Positions 8,699-17,573 of a stretch of 64,000 nt of DNA are shown here, in pieces; the stretch's first letter is position 1, and the number at the start of each line of letters is the position of its first letter. This DNA is from Bacteroidales bacterium. Its GTDB lineage: Bacteria; Bacteroidota; Bacteroidia; Bacteroidales; WCHB1-69. The position numbers and the translations under genes are program-made. The stretch lies in the NCBI GenBank assembly GCA_017438945.1, contig JAFRUI010000014.1, positions 1 to 64,000 on the forward strand, given 5' to 3'. The notes under the pieces were generated by a model. It made no database searches, was not told where the DNA came from, and worked only from the letters and a program-made list of their open reading frames with translations.

Positions 8699-9817
8699 TT
8701 ATTTGTTTGCTTTTTCGAAATCTTGCATGCAGGCGACGAGGGCTTCGACATCTTCGACGGTGCAGGCGTTGTAGAGGGAGGCGCGGAAGCCGCCGACGGA
8801 ACGGTGGCCCTTGATGCCGATCATGCCGCGTTCTTTGGCGAAAGCCATGAAAGCGTCCTGCTTGTCCTCGTAACCAGGAGCCATCACCCAGCAGTGGTTC
8901 ATAATGGAGCGGTCGGCCTTGTCGGCGACGGTGCCCACGAACATGCTGTTGCGGTCGATTTCCTCGTACAGCAGGTTGGATTTCTTCATGTTGATCTTGT
9001 TCATTTCAGCGACACCGCCGATGGTGTTCTTGAGCCAGGTGAGGGTTTCGTGCATCACGAAGATGGGGAGCACGGGAGGAGTGTTGAACATGGAGATGTT
9101 CTTGGCTTCCTCGGCAGCGTGGGTGCGGTAATCCACCATGGTGGGCAGCGGGTTCATGTAGGCGCGGTCTCCGATTTGGCCGAGGATGTCCTTGCGCACG
9201 ATGACGAAGGTGACACCGGCAGGGCCGACGTTCTTCTGGGCACCACCGTAGATGAGGCCGTATTTGGTCACATCGACGGGACGGCTCATAATGTCGGAGC
9301 TCATGTCAGCGACAAGCATCACATTGTTGCACTCAGCAGCGGTGAAGTCCTTGCGGATTTCAGTGCCGTAGATGGTGTTGTTGGTGGTGATGTGGAAATA
9401 GTCGGCGTCAGCGGGGACGGTCCATCCTTTAGGAATGTAGTTGTAGGTTTTGTCCTCAGAAGAAGCGATGATTTCGGTTTTACCGAAGTTTTTGGCTTCT
9501 TTGGCGGCCTTCTTGGCCCAGACGCCGGTCTGGAGGTAAGCGGCTTTGGTCTTCATCAGGTTGGCGGGCACCATGAAGAACTGGGTGCTGGCACCGCCAC
9601 CGAGGAAGAGCACTTCATAATTGTCGGGAATGTTGAGCAGGTCGCGCCAAAGTTGGCGGGTTTCTGCCATAAGGCGTTCCCAACCCGGGGTGCGGTGGGA
9701 AATCTCCATCAGACCGATTCCGGTGTTGTCGAAATTGCGGATAGCGTTGATTGTGGATTCAACAGCTTCTTTCGGGAGGACGCAAGGTCCTGCGTTAAAA
9801 TTGTGTACTTCTTTCAT
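8699..9817 (-). CDS. serC: phosphoserine aminotransferase
   Basis: A PLP enzyme that transaminates 3-phosphohydroxypyruvate to phosphoserine; it also serves 4-phosphohydroxythreonine formation for PLP synthesis. The 372-aa protein starts with the family signature HNFNAGPCVLP. It carries the LMEISHRTPGWE segment, the GGGASTQF phosphate-binding loop and the Schiff-base lysine K195 in YGGAQKNVGPAG. It is the first gene of the serC-serA pair, with a strong -7 box 55 bases upstream. The nearby pdxA gives a functional link through pyridoxal phosphate. Confidence 0.96.
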   Translation of the reverse strand: MKEVHNFNAGPCVLPKEAVESTINAIRNFDNTGIGLMEISHRTPGWERLMAETRQLWRDLLNIPDNYEVLFLGGGASTQFFMVPANLMKTKAAYLQTGVWAKKAAKEAKNFGKTEIIASSEDKTYNYIPKGWTVPADADYFHITTNNTIYGTEIRKDFTAAECNNVMLVADMSSDIMSRPVDVTKYGLIYGGAQKNVGPAGVTFVIVRKDILGQIGDRAYMNPLPTMVDYRTHAAEEAKNISMFNTPPVLPIFVMHETLTWLKNTIGGVAEMNKINMKKSNLLYEEIDRNSMFVGTVADKADRSIMNHCWVMAPGYEDKQDAFMAFAKERGMIGIKGHRSVGGFRASLYNACTVEDVEALVACMQDFEKANK

Positions 9818-9871
9818 AACCAGCTAAATATGTTATTTATTTAAAATAGATATTAGATAAAATATGATTCG

Positions 9872-9880
9872 GCAAAGATA
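9872..9880 (-). promoter_or_regulatory. -7 box for serC-serA
   Basis: The minus strand reads TATCTTTGC, a full match to TAnnTTTGC, about 55 bases before the serC ATG. Confidence 0.65.
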
Positions 9881-9984
9881 CACAAAAAAGCGACTGTCCA
9901 AGCCTTTTTTCGGGGTAAGAAATTTTTTTTGAGAAAGTGTTGGACAGAATGAAAAAAAATGTATTTTTACAGCCTGAAATTTTC

Positions 9985-10072
9985 GGAGAGATGGCCGAGT
10001 GGTCGAAGGCGCGCGCCTGGAGAGCGCGTAAGCGCCAAAAGCGCTTCATGGGTTCGAATCCCATTCTCTCCG
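9985..10072 (+). tRNA. tRNA-Ser(GGA)
   Basis: A class II tRNA. The acceptor GGAGAGA pairs with TCTCTCC. The anticodon arm CGCGC-CTGGAGA-GCGCG gives anticodon GGA, reading UCC/UCU. A long variable arm (TAAGCGCCAAAAGCGCTT) and a T arm ATGGG-TTCGAAT-CCCAT follow. The discriminator is G and no CCA is encoded. TATTTTTAC at 9962-9970 may be its -7 box. The remaining DNA between serC and exbB shows nothing else. Confidence 0.95.
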
Positions 10073-10140
10073 CTGAGAACTAAAAGACTGAAAATCAATA
10101 AAGTATAATATAGTTTAATTTCAAAAAATCAAAATTCATT

Positions 10141-10968
10141 ATGAAAAAGCTTATCGCCTTACTTACCGTTTTCGGTTTCTTAACCTTCGGTATTGCAAAC
10201 AACGCATTTGCTCAAAAACAACAAAAAGCTGACGAAGCTGCCGCCACTGAGCAGGTCGCTGAAGAAGTGGCTGAAGCTCCCGCCGCTGCCGCTCAAGCTG
10301 AACTGTCCGAGGATCCTGATGACTCCATCAACCAAGGTTTGCACTACACGTTGAAAGACAAATTCATCCAGGGTGGTGCTGTTTGGATGACCCCTGTGTT
10401 GATCTGCTTGATTTTGGGCTTGGCTTTCGTCATTGAACGTATTTTCTACCTCAACCTCTCTTCTGTGAATTCCAAGAAGCTGCTCGACAAAGTAGAGAAC
10501 ACGCTTAAGACCAAAGGCGTTGACGCCGCCAAGGAACTTTGCCGCGACACGAAGGGACCCCTCGCAGCCGTTTTCTTCCAAGGTCTCGACCGTTATGATG
10601 AAGGTCTTGAGTCTGTGGAAAAATCCCTCACCTCTTACGGTGCCGTCCAAATGGCTAAGCTGGAAAACAATATGACTTGGATCAGCCTGTTCATCGCTCT
10701 CGCCCCGTCTTTGGGATTCTTGGGAACGGTCATCGGTATGGTGCAGGCTTTCGATGATATCGAGCGCGCAGGTGATATCTCCCCGACCATCGTCGCCGGC
10801 GGTATGAAAGTGGCTTTGTTGACCACCGTGTTCGGTTTGATCACCGCCATGATCCTCCAAGTGTTCTATAACTACCTTCTCACCCGTATCGACGCCATCG
10901 TGAACGATATGGAAGATGCCACCATCTCCTTCATGGATATTCTGGTAAAAAACAAAGAAAATAAATAA
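10141..10968 (+). CDS. exbB: MotA/TolQ/ExbB proton channel family protein
   Basis: An inner-membrane proton-channel subunit that harvests proton motive force with ExbD/TolR partners. The 275-aa protein begins with a cleavable-looking signal (residues 1-25, ending NAFAQ) and an Ala/Glu-rich periplasmic stretch, as is usual for Bacteroidota ExbB. Three membrane segments follow: ~78-100 (GAVWMTPVLICLILGLAFVI), ~180-198 and ~215-240. The conserved ALAPSLGFLGTVIGM motif lines the channel. Two ExbD genes follow in the same operon, with an unknown membrane protein between. The energised process (TonB-type import or Tol-Pal) cannot be decided from the sequence. Confidence 0.9.
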   Translation: MKKLIALLTVFGFLTFGIANNAFAQKQQKADEAAATEQVAEEVAEAPAAAAQAELSEDPDDSINQGLHYTLKDKFIQGGAVWMTPVLICLILGLAFVIERIFYLNLSSVNSKKLLDKVENTLKTKGVDAAKELCRDTKGPLAAVFFQGLDRYDEGLESVEKSLTSYGAVQMAKLENNMTWISLFIALAPSLGFLGTVIGMVQAFDDIERAGDISPTIVAGGMKVALLTTVFGLITAMILQVFYNYLLTRIDAIVNDMEDATISFMDILVKNKENK

Positions 10969-11017
10969 GGATTCCCTTACTTTATATATATACAATAAAT
11001 TTTTAAAACGTTGTATA

Positions 11018-11968
11018 ATGAAAAATAGAATTATCAATATTGTCATATTTGTAGTCGCTATCCTGGCTTGCTGTCTGGCTATTGCTTTTTCTTTTTTCTC
11101 ATTTGATGCAGATAAAAAGGAAAACTATATCCAAACCCAGGAGGTGAAGGCGAAGACGCCGGAAATGGTGTCCGACCTTGAAACGGCTACTCTGGAGAGC
11201 CTCCCTTCCGTGATTGAAAAATATAAGGAACTCAATGACGAAGCCGCCAAGAAACAGAAAGAAGATCAGATTCAGAAGGACATTCTCTACACTTACCTTC
11301 AGGATTTGAAAAATCTGGACGAGAACACTTTCGAAGGCTACAAAGCCAAATTCCCGGAACGTTCCGCCAGTCTGTTTGCCAAATGCAATGACAAACAGAA
11401 ATATATCGATGGTTTCAACGGTGTGAACTCCTATAAGGACCTTGATGGTTATGCCGAAAAAATCAATGAGGAATATAATGCAGTGAAGCAGAATTACTTG
11501 GTGGAGCGCAACTATATCAAATCTGCCAATGCGCTGATTAACAGAGCTGACGCTATCAACACCACTGCTTCTGCCGCGAAAAAAGCCGCTGACCTGGAAA
11601 CCTTCCAGAGCGATCTGAAGAGCTTCGGAAAGAGTGCTTCCTTGCAGAATTTCTTCATTATCTTGACCTACATTCTCGGTATCGGTGCGTTGGCTTTGAT
11701 GGTGTTCTTCTTACTGACCAACATGATTGCCAACTTCAAGACCTCTTACAAGATTCTCTTGGGTCTGCTGTTGCTGGTGGTGGCTTTCTTCATCGGCTAT
11801 CTGATCGGTACGCCCACCCTCAGCCCGTCTGCCATCAAAGCCGGCATGACAGGCTCCGGCTACAAAATGGTGAACGCCGCCGTGTTCACGGTTTATGTAT
11901 GTTTGTTCGGTGCAATATTGGCTATTATTGTATCCTTGATTATGAACGCCGTTAAAAACAGAAACTAA
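11018..11968 (+). CDS. unknown membrane protein of the Exb operon
   Basis: A 316-aa protein lying between exbB and exbD, with 1 base before exbD. It has an N-terminal membrane anchor (~8-28), a ~180-residue Lys/Glu-rich helical, coiled-coil-like region, and three C-terminal membrane segments (~212-232, ~244-262 and ~288-311). There is no recognised catalytic motif. Its position suggests that it is a structural or regulatory partner of the ExbB-ExbD complex. Similar unnamed proteins occur between exbB and exbD in other Bacteroidales as far as I recall. The start is supported by an in-frame ATG at the expected distance after exbB. Confidence 0.75.
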   Translation: MKNRIINIVIFVVAILACCLAIAFSFFSFDADKKENYIQTQEVKAKTPEMVSDLETATLESLPSVIEKYKELNDEAAKKQKEDQIQKDILYTYLQDLKNLDENTFEGYKAKFPERSASLFAKCNDKQKYIDGFNGVNSYKDLDGYAEKINEEYNAVKQNYLVERNYIKSANALINRADAINTTASAAKKAADLETFQSDLKSFGKSASLQNFFIILTYILGIGALALMVFFLLTNMIANFKTSYKILLGLLLLVVAFFIGYLIGTPTLSPSAIKAGMTGSGYKMVNAAVFTVYVCLFGAILAIIVSLIMNAVKNRN

Positions 11969-11969
11969 C

Positions 11970-12557
11970 ATGAGTAAAAGAAAAACACCCGGCTTGAATA
12001 CAGGCGCAATGTCAGATATCTCCTTTCTGCTGTTGACCTTTTTCCTGCTGACCTCTTCCATCAACACGGAACAGGGTATCCCCAGAAAGCTTCCGCCTCC
12101 AAAAACGGAAGACGCGAAGGACATGAAGGTGGATATCAACAAGAGAAATGTGTTGAACGTGTTGGTGAACTTCCGCGATGAAATCTCCGTGAACGGCGAT
12201 GTCATCATGGTGAGCGAATTAAAGTCAAGAGCCAAGGAGTTTTTTGCCAACCCGACCAACGACCCGTCATTACCTGAGAAGGTGAGCAAACCTATCGATG
12301 GTATCGGCGATTTCCAGGTTTCCAAGGGAGTTGTGTCTTTGACCAACGACCAGGGGACAAGTTACAACATGTACGTGCAGGTGCAGAATGAGTTGCAGCG
12401 TGCTGTGAACGAATTGCGTAACGAGACAGCCCTGCAGTATTTCGGAAAGAAATTCGATGCACTCGATTCAGCCGCCCAGCGTGCCGTTTCGACAGCTATC
12501 CCCATGAATATCTCTGAAGCTCCTCCGATGGATTACAGTAATAACGGTGCCAAATAA
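11970..12557 (+). CDS. exbD: biopolymer transport protein ExbD/TolR (first copy)
   Basis: A 195-aa protein with a single N-terminal membrane helix (~17-33). It starts with the family motif TGAMSDISFLLLTFFLL, where D16 is the proton-carrying aspartate. The periplasmic part is longer than in classical ExbD and contains an extra insertion before a helical C-terminus rich in Ala and Gln. It overlaps no neighbour but is spaced 18 bases from the next ExbD gene, so the pair probably forms a heteromeric ExbD unit with ExbB. Confidence 0.9.
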   Translation: MSKRKTPGLNTGAMSDISFLLLTFFLLTSSINTEQGIPRKLPPPKTEDAKDMKVDINKRNVLNVLVNFRDEISVNGDVIMVSELKSRAKEFFANPTNDPSLPEKVSKPIDGIGDFQVSKGVVSLTNDQGTSYNMYVQVQNELQRAVNELRNETALQYFGKKFDALDSAAQRAVSTAIPMNISEAPPMDYSNNGAK

Positions 12558-12575
12558 CCTCAAAAACGCAAGATT

Positions 12576-13061
12576 ATGTCAAGATTCAGAAAAGAAGGAA
12601 AAAAAGAGACACCCGAACTCAATATGGGTTCCATGTCTGATATTATCTTCATGTTCCTGTTCTTCTTCATGGTGATCACCACCATGCGTGAGGCATCGCT
12701 GAAGGTTCATTTCCAGCCGCCGCAAGCTACTGAGATTCAAAAACTGGAGAAAAAGTCTTTGGTGGCCAACATCTACATTGGAGCTCCTATTTCCAAAAAC
12801 GAGAACACCTTGCCCCCCGGTGAAGTTTCCGTGCAGCTGAATGACCAAACCATCAAGGCAGAAGATTTGGTGGGTGATGTTCGTGACTTTATCGGAACAG
12901 AAAAGGAATCCCGCGATGCACAGGACAGAGACCGTCTCACTTTCTCATTGAAAGTTGACAAGGATGTCCAGATGCGTTATGTGAACACCATCAAACAGGA
13001 GTTGCGTAAAAACAACGCCTTGAAAATCAATTACGCAGCTGGTAAAAAGGTTGCTAACTAA
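12576..13061 (+). CDS. exbD: biopolymer transport protein ExbD/TolR (second copy)
   Basis: A 161-aa second ExbD. The motif MGSMSDIIFMFLFFFMV carries the conserved aspartate D22 in the only membrane helix. The periplasmic domain is compact. The C-terminal strand/helix part (MRYVNTIKQELRKNNALKINYAAGKK) is ExbD-like. Two dissimilar ExbD copies after one ExbB are the usual Bacteroidota form of this operon. A hairpin terminator follows directly. Confidence 0.9.
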   Translation: MSRFRKEGKKETPELNMGSMSDIIFMFLFFFMVITTMREASLKVHFQPPQATEIQKLEKKSLVANIYIGAPISKNENTLPPGEVSVQLNDQTIKAEDLVGDVRDFIGTEKESRDAQDRDRLTFSLKVDKDVQMRYVNTIKQELRKNNALKINYAAGKKVAN

Positions 13062-13072
13062 TTAATACCCAT

Positions 13073-13116
13073 AATTCAGGATGATGGCATTATGTCATTG
13101 TCCTGAATTTATTTTA
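13073..13116 (+). terminator. hairpin terminator after exbD
   Basis: AATTCAGGA and TCCTGAATT form a perfect stem with further pairing inside (ATG/CAT), followed by TTATTTTAAA. It lies between exbD and the T9SS protein, and contains a false ATG for the following gene. Confidence 0.65.
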
Positions 13117-13146
13117 AATGTACATTTCAAACAAAATCTTAATATT

Positions 13147-15135
13147 ATGAAGAAAATTTTACTTGCTGTTACTGCGTTATTTTTAGTTAACGCTATGTTT
13201 GCACAGGATGTTGCCAAAGTTCGCAACATGAATACTGTTGCTATGAAGAAAACGTTCATTACTGGACGTGAAGAGGCTGTTCCTCAACAAGTTATGCCGA
13301 TGCTACGCGCGCAAAGCCATAATTTTATTGGTACAACGTACTATGATTTGCAAACCAATGGTTCTATGCCTAATAAAATGGTTGCCCATTCTGATGGCAC
13401 CATTTCGGCCGTGTGGACCACAAACGGCGCCACCGCCAGCAGCCGTGGTACTGGTTACAACTACTTTAATGGCACTTCTTGGATTAACGCTTCTTCCAGC
13501 ACAGATAGAATTGAACCTGTCCGTACTGGTTGGGGTACTCTGACTTGCGTCGGAAATGCCGAAATCACCGCTTCTCACAACGGTACCAATGCGTTGGTGA
13601 TTGGTATTTGCCCTCAAAAAGGTACTGATAACTGGACGTTCTATACACTCACAGGTCCTGAGGCTGTCAATGGTTCACAGACCAGCACATGCTTGTTGTG
13701 GCCTGCCTTAGCTTCCAGCGGCAACACGATTCACTTGATTGCCTGCACCGAGTCTGATGCCGGTTATCTCTATCAAGGTATCCAGACCTGTCTGGTTTAT
13801 TATCGTGGTACTTTTGATCCTTCTAACAACACTATTGCTTGGGAAGAGCCCCGCGTTGTGGGTAATGTTACCCCAGCTGAGGTTTCCGCTTTCAGCGGCG
13901 ATGCATACGCTATCGCAGCTAAAGATAACACGGTGGCTATTGTGAATGCTGCTACTTTCACGGATGTCTTTTTGTGGAAATCCACCGACAATGGTGTGAA
14001 TTTCACCAAAACAACGATTTTCGAACATCCTTATCCTGGCTTTAATGAGGCCACCACGCTGGTGTTGGATACTCCTTATGTTGCTGATGGTGCTTGTGCA
14101 GTTGCTATCGATGACAATGGTACCGCCCATGTGGCTTTCGGTATTACCCGTCTGTTGAACGATGATGTTTCTGATGGTTCAACCTCTTATTTCCCTGGTG
14201 TTGTGGGTATGCTCTATTGGAATGAGAACCAACAACCTATCTTGAACACCAATGTCACCACGCTTGAACCCGAAAATATTGAAGCTGCTGGCTATACCGT
14301 TTTCAAACGTTCAGATTTGAATAATGACGGAGGTGCTTACTGGTCTGCAGGTGAAGTTTCCATGCCCAGCTATGGTGTCTCTGCTGTTTCTGTTCCTCAG
14401 ATTGTGGCTCAAGGAAACAATGTCTATGTTGTTTACACAACTATTCTCGATTGGCCGTTCTTGGATGTTGCCAACACAGCCTATTTCAGAGGCGTGTTTG
14501 CCAGAAAATCTACCGATGGTGGTGTCAGTTTCGGCGATGCCAGCTGGTTGTCCTATAACAAGGATTGTTTCTATATCGAACCTTGGGATTGGGCACAAGA
14601 TACGGGTTACACCATCAGTGATATGCGTGACTATGTCTATAATGAGGGCGAAAGCGTATTCCCGGCAGTTGCTCCCCAGATTGTCAATGGCAAGATTGTC
14701 ATGACATGGCAACAAGACTACTATGCTGGCTCTGAAATTAAAGAGGGTAGCTCGGCTATGTGTCAGAATGAATCCAATATTATCTTCCAAACCATCGATG
14801 CTAACATGATTGGCGTTTATAACAACACCGATGAAGTTTCCCAGGGTTTGTGGATTGATTCCACGGGTATCAACAACAGAGTCATTTCCGGTATGAAGAT
14901 GTATCCGAACCCGGCCTCTGAATCTGTAAAGGTCACCTTCTCTTCTGAGGAATCTGCCAATGCTGTTGTCAGCGTGATGAACCTGATGGGTCAGATGGTC
15001 TATACGGACAATGTCAACATCCACGAGGGTTACAATATGGTTACTATTCCTGTTAACCAATTCACCAGCGGTGTTTACATGGTGAACATCAAGACCAACA
15101 AAGGTATGTCAACCCAAAAGTTGATTGTTAAATAA
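13147..15135 (+). CDS. secreted beta-propeller protein with T9SS type A signal
   Basis: A 662-aa cargo protein. I start at the ATG at 13147, which gives a normal signal peptide (MKKILLAVTALFLVNAMFAQ); the earlier ATG at 13081 lies inside the terminator hairpin. The middle carries Asp-box-like turns (KSTDNGVNF and KSTDGGVSF) characteristic of sialidase-type propellers, but the sialidase Arg triad was not identified, so enzymatic activity is unproven. The last ~80 residues (MKMYPNPASESVKVTF ... MNLMGQMVY ... GVYMVNIKT ... KLIVK) are a T9SS type A sorting domain, so the protein is exported and probably surface-anchored. It is flanked by terminators on both sides. Confidence 0.85.
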   Translation: MKKILLAVTALFLVNAMFAQDVAKVRNMNTVAMKKTFITGREEAVPQQVMPMLRAQSHNFIGTTYYDLQTNGSMPNKMVAHSDGTISAVWTTNGATASSRGTGYNYFNGTSWINASSSTDRIEPVRTGWGTLTCVGNAEITASHNGTNALVIGICPQKGTDNWTFYTLTGPEAVNGSQTSTCLLWPALASSGNTIHLIACTESDAGYLYQGIQTCLVYYRGTFDPSNNTIAWEEPRVVGNVTPAEVSAFSGDAYAIAAKDNTVAIVNAATFTDVFLWKSTDNGVNFTKTTIFEHPYPGFNEATTLVLDTPYVADGACAVAIDDNGTAHVAFGITRLLNDDVSDGSTSYFPGVVGMLYWNENQQPILNTNVTTLEPENIEAAGYTVFKRSDLNNDGGAYWSAGEVSMPSYGVSAVSVPQIVAQGNNVYVVYTTILDWPFLDVANTAYFRGVFARKSTDGGVSFGDASWLSYNKDCFYIEPWDWAQDTGYTISDMRDYVYNEGESVFPAVAPQIVNGKIVMTWQQDYYAGSEIKEGSSAMCQNESNIIFQTIDANMIGVYNNTDEVSQGLWIDSTGINNRVISGMKMYPNPASESVKVTFSSEESANAVVSVMNLMGQMVYTDNVNIHEGYNMVTIPVNQFTSGVYMVNIKTNKGMSTQKLIVK

Positions 15136-15155
15136 TTTATTTTAAGATAATTCAG

Positions 15156-15189
15156 AAAAGGCAGGCCGATGTGCGACCTGCCTTTTTTT
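15156..15189 (+). terminator. intrinsic terminator after the propeller gene
   Basis: AAAAGGCAGG and CCTGCCTTTTTTT form a strong stem with an 11-base loop and a T-tract. Confidence 0.85.
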
Positions 15190-15207
15190 CTGTAATAAAA
15201 CATTTTT

Positions 15208-16083
15208 ATGATTAAATCAATGACAGGCTTCGGCCGTGCTGTGTTGGAAACGGACGGAAAAATTTTGACCGTCGAAATACGCACATTGAACAGTAAGCAG
15301 TTGGACCTCAACACCCGTATTCCGCTGCTGTTCAAGAATTACGAAAATGAAATCCGTTCCATTCTCTCCAAGGAGCTGGAACGTGCCAAAGCCGATTTCA
15401 CTATAACGGTGGAAAATCGTTCTGTCAACAGCGGTGTCTCCATTAATACGGAATTGGCGATGTCGTATTATCAGACACTCACGGAACTGTCTAGAAACAT
15501 GGGTAATCCTGTGGAAAGCGACATCTTCCTGCATGTGTTGCGGATGCCGGACGTGGTTTCCACGCCGCAGGAGGAAGTGAGTGACGAACTTTGGGAAAAT
15601 CTGAAATCTGCGATTTATGATGCCTGTCGCCAACTCAATGAGTTCCGGATATCGGAAGGGAAGGTGCTGGAGCAGGATTTTGTGAAACGAATCACGATGA
15701 TTCGAGATATGATAGATGAGGTAACGCCTTTCGAGGAGCAGCGAATTATCAGGATTCGTGAAAAATTCGAGACCTCACTGAAAGAACTTGCCCCGAAGGT
15801 CCAATACGATCCCAATCGTTTGGAACAGGAAATTTTCTATTATCTTGAAAAATTGGACGTGACGGAAGAGAAAGTCCGTCTCCGCAAGCATTGCGACTAT
15901 TTCATCGAAACACTCAACGACAACCAGTCCAACGGTAAGAAATTAGGTTTTATTGTGCAGGAGTGCGGCCGTGAAATCAATACATTAGGCTCCAAAAGCA
16001 ACGACTTCGACATTCAGCAAATTGTGGTTCGCATGAAAGACGAGTTGGAGAAGTTGAAGGAGCAACTGGCGAATATCTTATAA
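15208..16083 (+). CDS. yicC: YicC/YloC family endoribonuclease
   Basis: A 291-aa protein of the YicC family, recently recognised as endoribonucleases acting on small RNAs and mRNA in other bacteria. The N-terminal signature MIKSMTGFGRA and EIRTLNSKQLDLN are clear. The C-terminal DUF1732 half carries LDVTEEKVRLRKHCDYF and the closing GKKLGFIVQECGREINTLGSKSND, the most conserved part of the family. The start lies only 19 bases after a terminator T-tract, so its promoter must overlap the terminator region. The length is normal. Confidence 0.93.
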   Translation: MIKSMTGFGRAVLETDGKILTVEIRTLNSKQLDLNTRIPLLFKNYENEIRSILSKELERAKADFTITVENRSVNSGVSINTELAMSYYQTLTELSRNMGNPVESDIFLHVLRMPDVVSTPQEEVSDELWENLKSAIYDACRQLNEFRISEGKVLEQDFVKRITMIRDMIDEVTPFEEQRIIRIREKFETSLKELAPKVQYDPNRLEQEIFYYLEKLDVTEEKVRLRKHCDYFIETLNDNQSNGKKLGFIVQECGREINTLGSKSNDFDIQQIVVRMKDELEKLKEQLANIL

Positions 16084-16193
16084 TGGTTATGGGTTATTGG
16101 TTATGGGTTATTGAAGCTGGTTTATAGTTTATGCTTTATAGTTTATAGTCAATAGATTAAGTTATAGTCATAGTTATAGTAGTCATAGTCAAA
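16084..16193. repeat. heptamer and hexamer arrays between yicC and der
   Basis: Heptamers TGGTTAT/GGGTTAT alternate four times. After TGAAGCTGG come TTTATAG, TTTATGC, TTTATAG, TTTATAG and TCAATAG. A 6-base pattern (TAGTCA/TAGTTA) then runs up to the der start codon. The whole spacer is repeat. Confidence 0.85.
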
Positions 16194-16194
16194 C

Positions 16195-17499
16195 ATGGGA
16201 AACATATTATCATTAATCGGTCGGCCGAATGTAGGAAAATCGACCTTTTTCAACCGCCTGATACAGGCGCGGGAGGCTATTGTGGATGCTACTGCTGGTG
16301 TCACCCGTGACCGCCATTATGGCAAATCCGATTGGAACGGTTATGACTTTTCTGTCATCGACACTGGTGGTTATGTGGTGGGTTCAGATGACATTTTCGA
16401 GTCGGAAATCCGCAAGCAAGCGGCATTGGCCATTGAGGAGTCCGATGTGATTGTCTTTATGGTGGATGGTCGAGAAGGGCTGACCCCGTTGGATGAGGAG
16501 ATCGCCGACATTCTCCGAAAGTCAAAAAAGCCGTACTACCTGGCAGTAAACAAGATTGACAGTCCGAGTAACTATTTGGACTACACTGAGTTCTATGCTT
16601 TGGGAATAGCTGATATTTATCCCATTTCTGCGGTTTCGGGAAGCGGTACCGGTGATTTGCTGGACGAAGTGGTAAAACATTTTTCCAAAGATAAAGACGA
16701 CCTGCCCGACGACCTGCCGCGCATCGCTATCGTGGGCAAGCCGAATGTGGGTAAGTCTTCAATAATCAATGCTTTCCTCGGCGAGGATCGCCATATCGTG
16801 ACCCCGTTAGCCGGTACTACCCGCGATACCATTTTCACCCGCTACAAGAGTTTCGGTTTTGATTTCTATTTGATTGATACTGCCGGGTTGCGTAAGAAGA
16901 GTAAAGTGGAGGAGAGTCTGGAGTTTTATTCCGTCATGCGGGCTGTGCGTTCCATCGAAAATTCCGATGTCTGCATTGTGATGGCAGATGCATCTCAAGG
17001 ATTTGATTCCCAAGATCTTAATATTTTCGGTTTGTGTGCGCGAAACCATAAAGGAGTTGTTCTCGTGATGAACAAGTGGGATTTGGTTGAAAAAGACACG
17101 CATACGCACAAGAACTTCGAAGATATGCTGAAGAAACGGATTGCTCCGTTTACAGACGTGCCGATTATCTTTACTTCTGTAATAGAAAAACAGCGTATTT
17201 ACAAGGTTTTGGAAACGGCTATTCAGGTTTGTCAGAACCGTCAACGACGAATTTCCACCTCGGAGCTGAACAACACCTTGTTGCCGATTATTGAGCACAC
17301 TCCCCCGCCGATGAACAAAGACAAGGTCATCCGGATCAAATATGTGACCCAATTGCCAGTGGCCTATCCCACGTTCGCTTTCTTCTGCAATCTGCCGCAA
17401 TATGTCGTGGATTCCTATAAGCGTTTCTTGGAGAACCAAATTCGCAAGAATTGGGACTTTTCGGGTGTGCCGATTGAGATTTACTTTAGGAAGAAGTAA
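16195..17499 (+). CDS. der: ribosome assembly GTPase Der (EngA)
   Basis: A double-GTPase that aids 50S subunit maturation. The 434-aa protein has a first G domain starting [13 protein letters not shown] (residues 8-20) with DTGG and NKID. The second begins [13 protein letters not shown] (~179-191) with DTAG and NKWD. A C-terminal KH-like domain follows (~350-434). All G motifs are intact. The ATG lies directly after the repeat-filled spacer. It heads a plus-strand group of RNA-modification and ribosome genes with miaB and rlmN. Confidence 0.97.
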   Translation: MGNILSLIGRPNVGKSTFFNRLIQAREAIVDATAGVTRDRHYGKSDWNGYDFSVIDTGGYVVGSDDIFESEIRKQAALAIEESDVIVFMVDGREGLTPLDEEIADILRKSKKPYYLAVNKIDSPSNYLDYTEFYALGIADIYPISAVSGSGTGDLLDEVVKHFSKDKDDLPDDLPRIAIVGKPNVGKSSIINAFLGEDRHIVTPLAGTTRDTIFTRYKSFGFDFYLIDTAGLRKKSKVEESLEFYSVMRAVRSIENSDVCIVMADASQGFDSQDLNIFGLCARNHKGVVLVMNKWDLVEKDTHTHKNFEDMLKKRIAPFTDVPIIFTSVIEKQRIYKVLETAIQVCQNRQRRISTSELNNTLLPIIEHTPPPMNKDKVIRIKYVTQLPVAYPTFAFFCNLPQYVVDSYKRFLENQIRKNWDFSGVPIEIYFRKK

Positions 17500-17561
17500 G
17501 TTCAAGGTTCAAAGTTCAAGTAAATAGTTATAGTCATAGTTATAGTTATAGTCATAGTTAT
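17500..17561. repeat. heptamer plus hexamer arrays between der and miaB
   Basis: GTTCAAG, GTTCAAA and GTTCAAG form a heptamer run starting at the last base of the spacer next to der. A 6-base pattern of ATAGTT and ATAGTC follows from about 17525. They occupy most of the 74-base spacer. Confidence 0.8.
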
Positions 17562-17573
17562 TGAGGTTGGTAG

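Noticed and set aside
13081..13146. longer start for the T9SS propeller protein
   Set aside because: The upstream ATG lies in a terminator hairpin and would bury the signal peptide.
16084..16193. possible CRISPR or tandem-repeat regulator between yicC and der
   Set aside because: The units are 6-7 bases without spacers and no cas genes are present, so it is a short tandem array.
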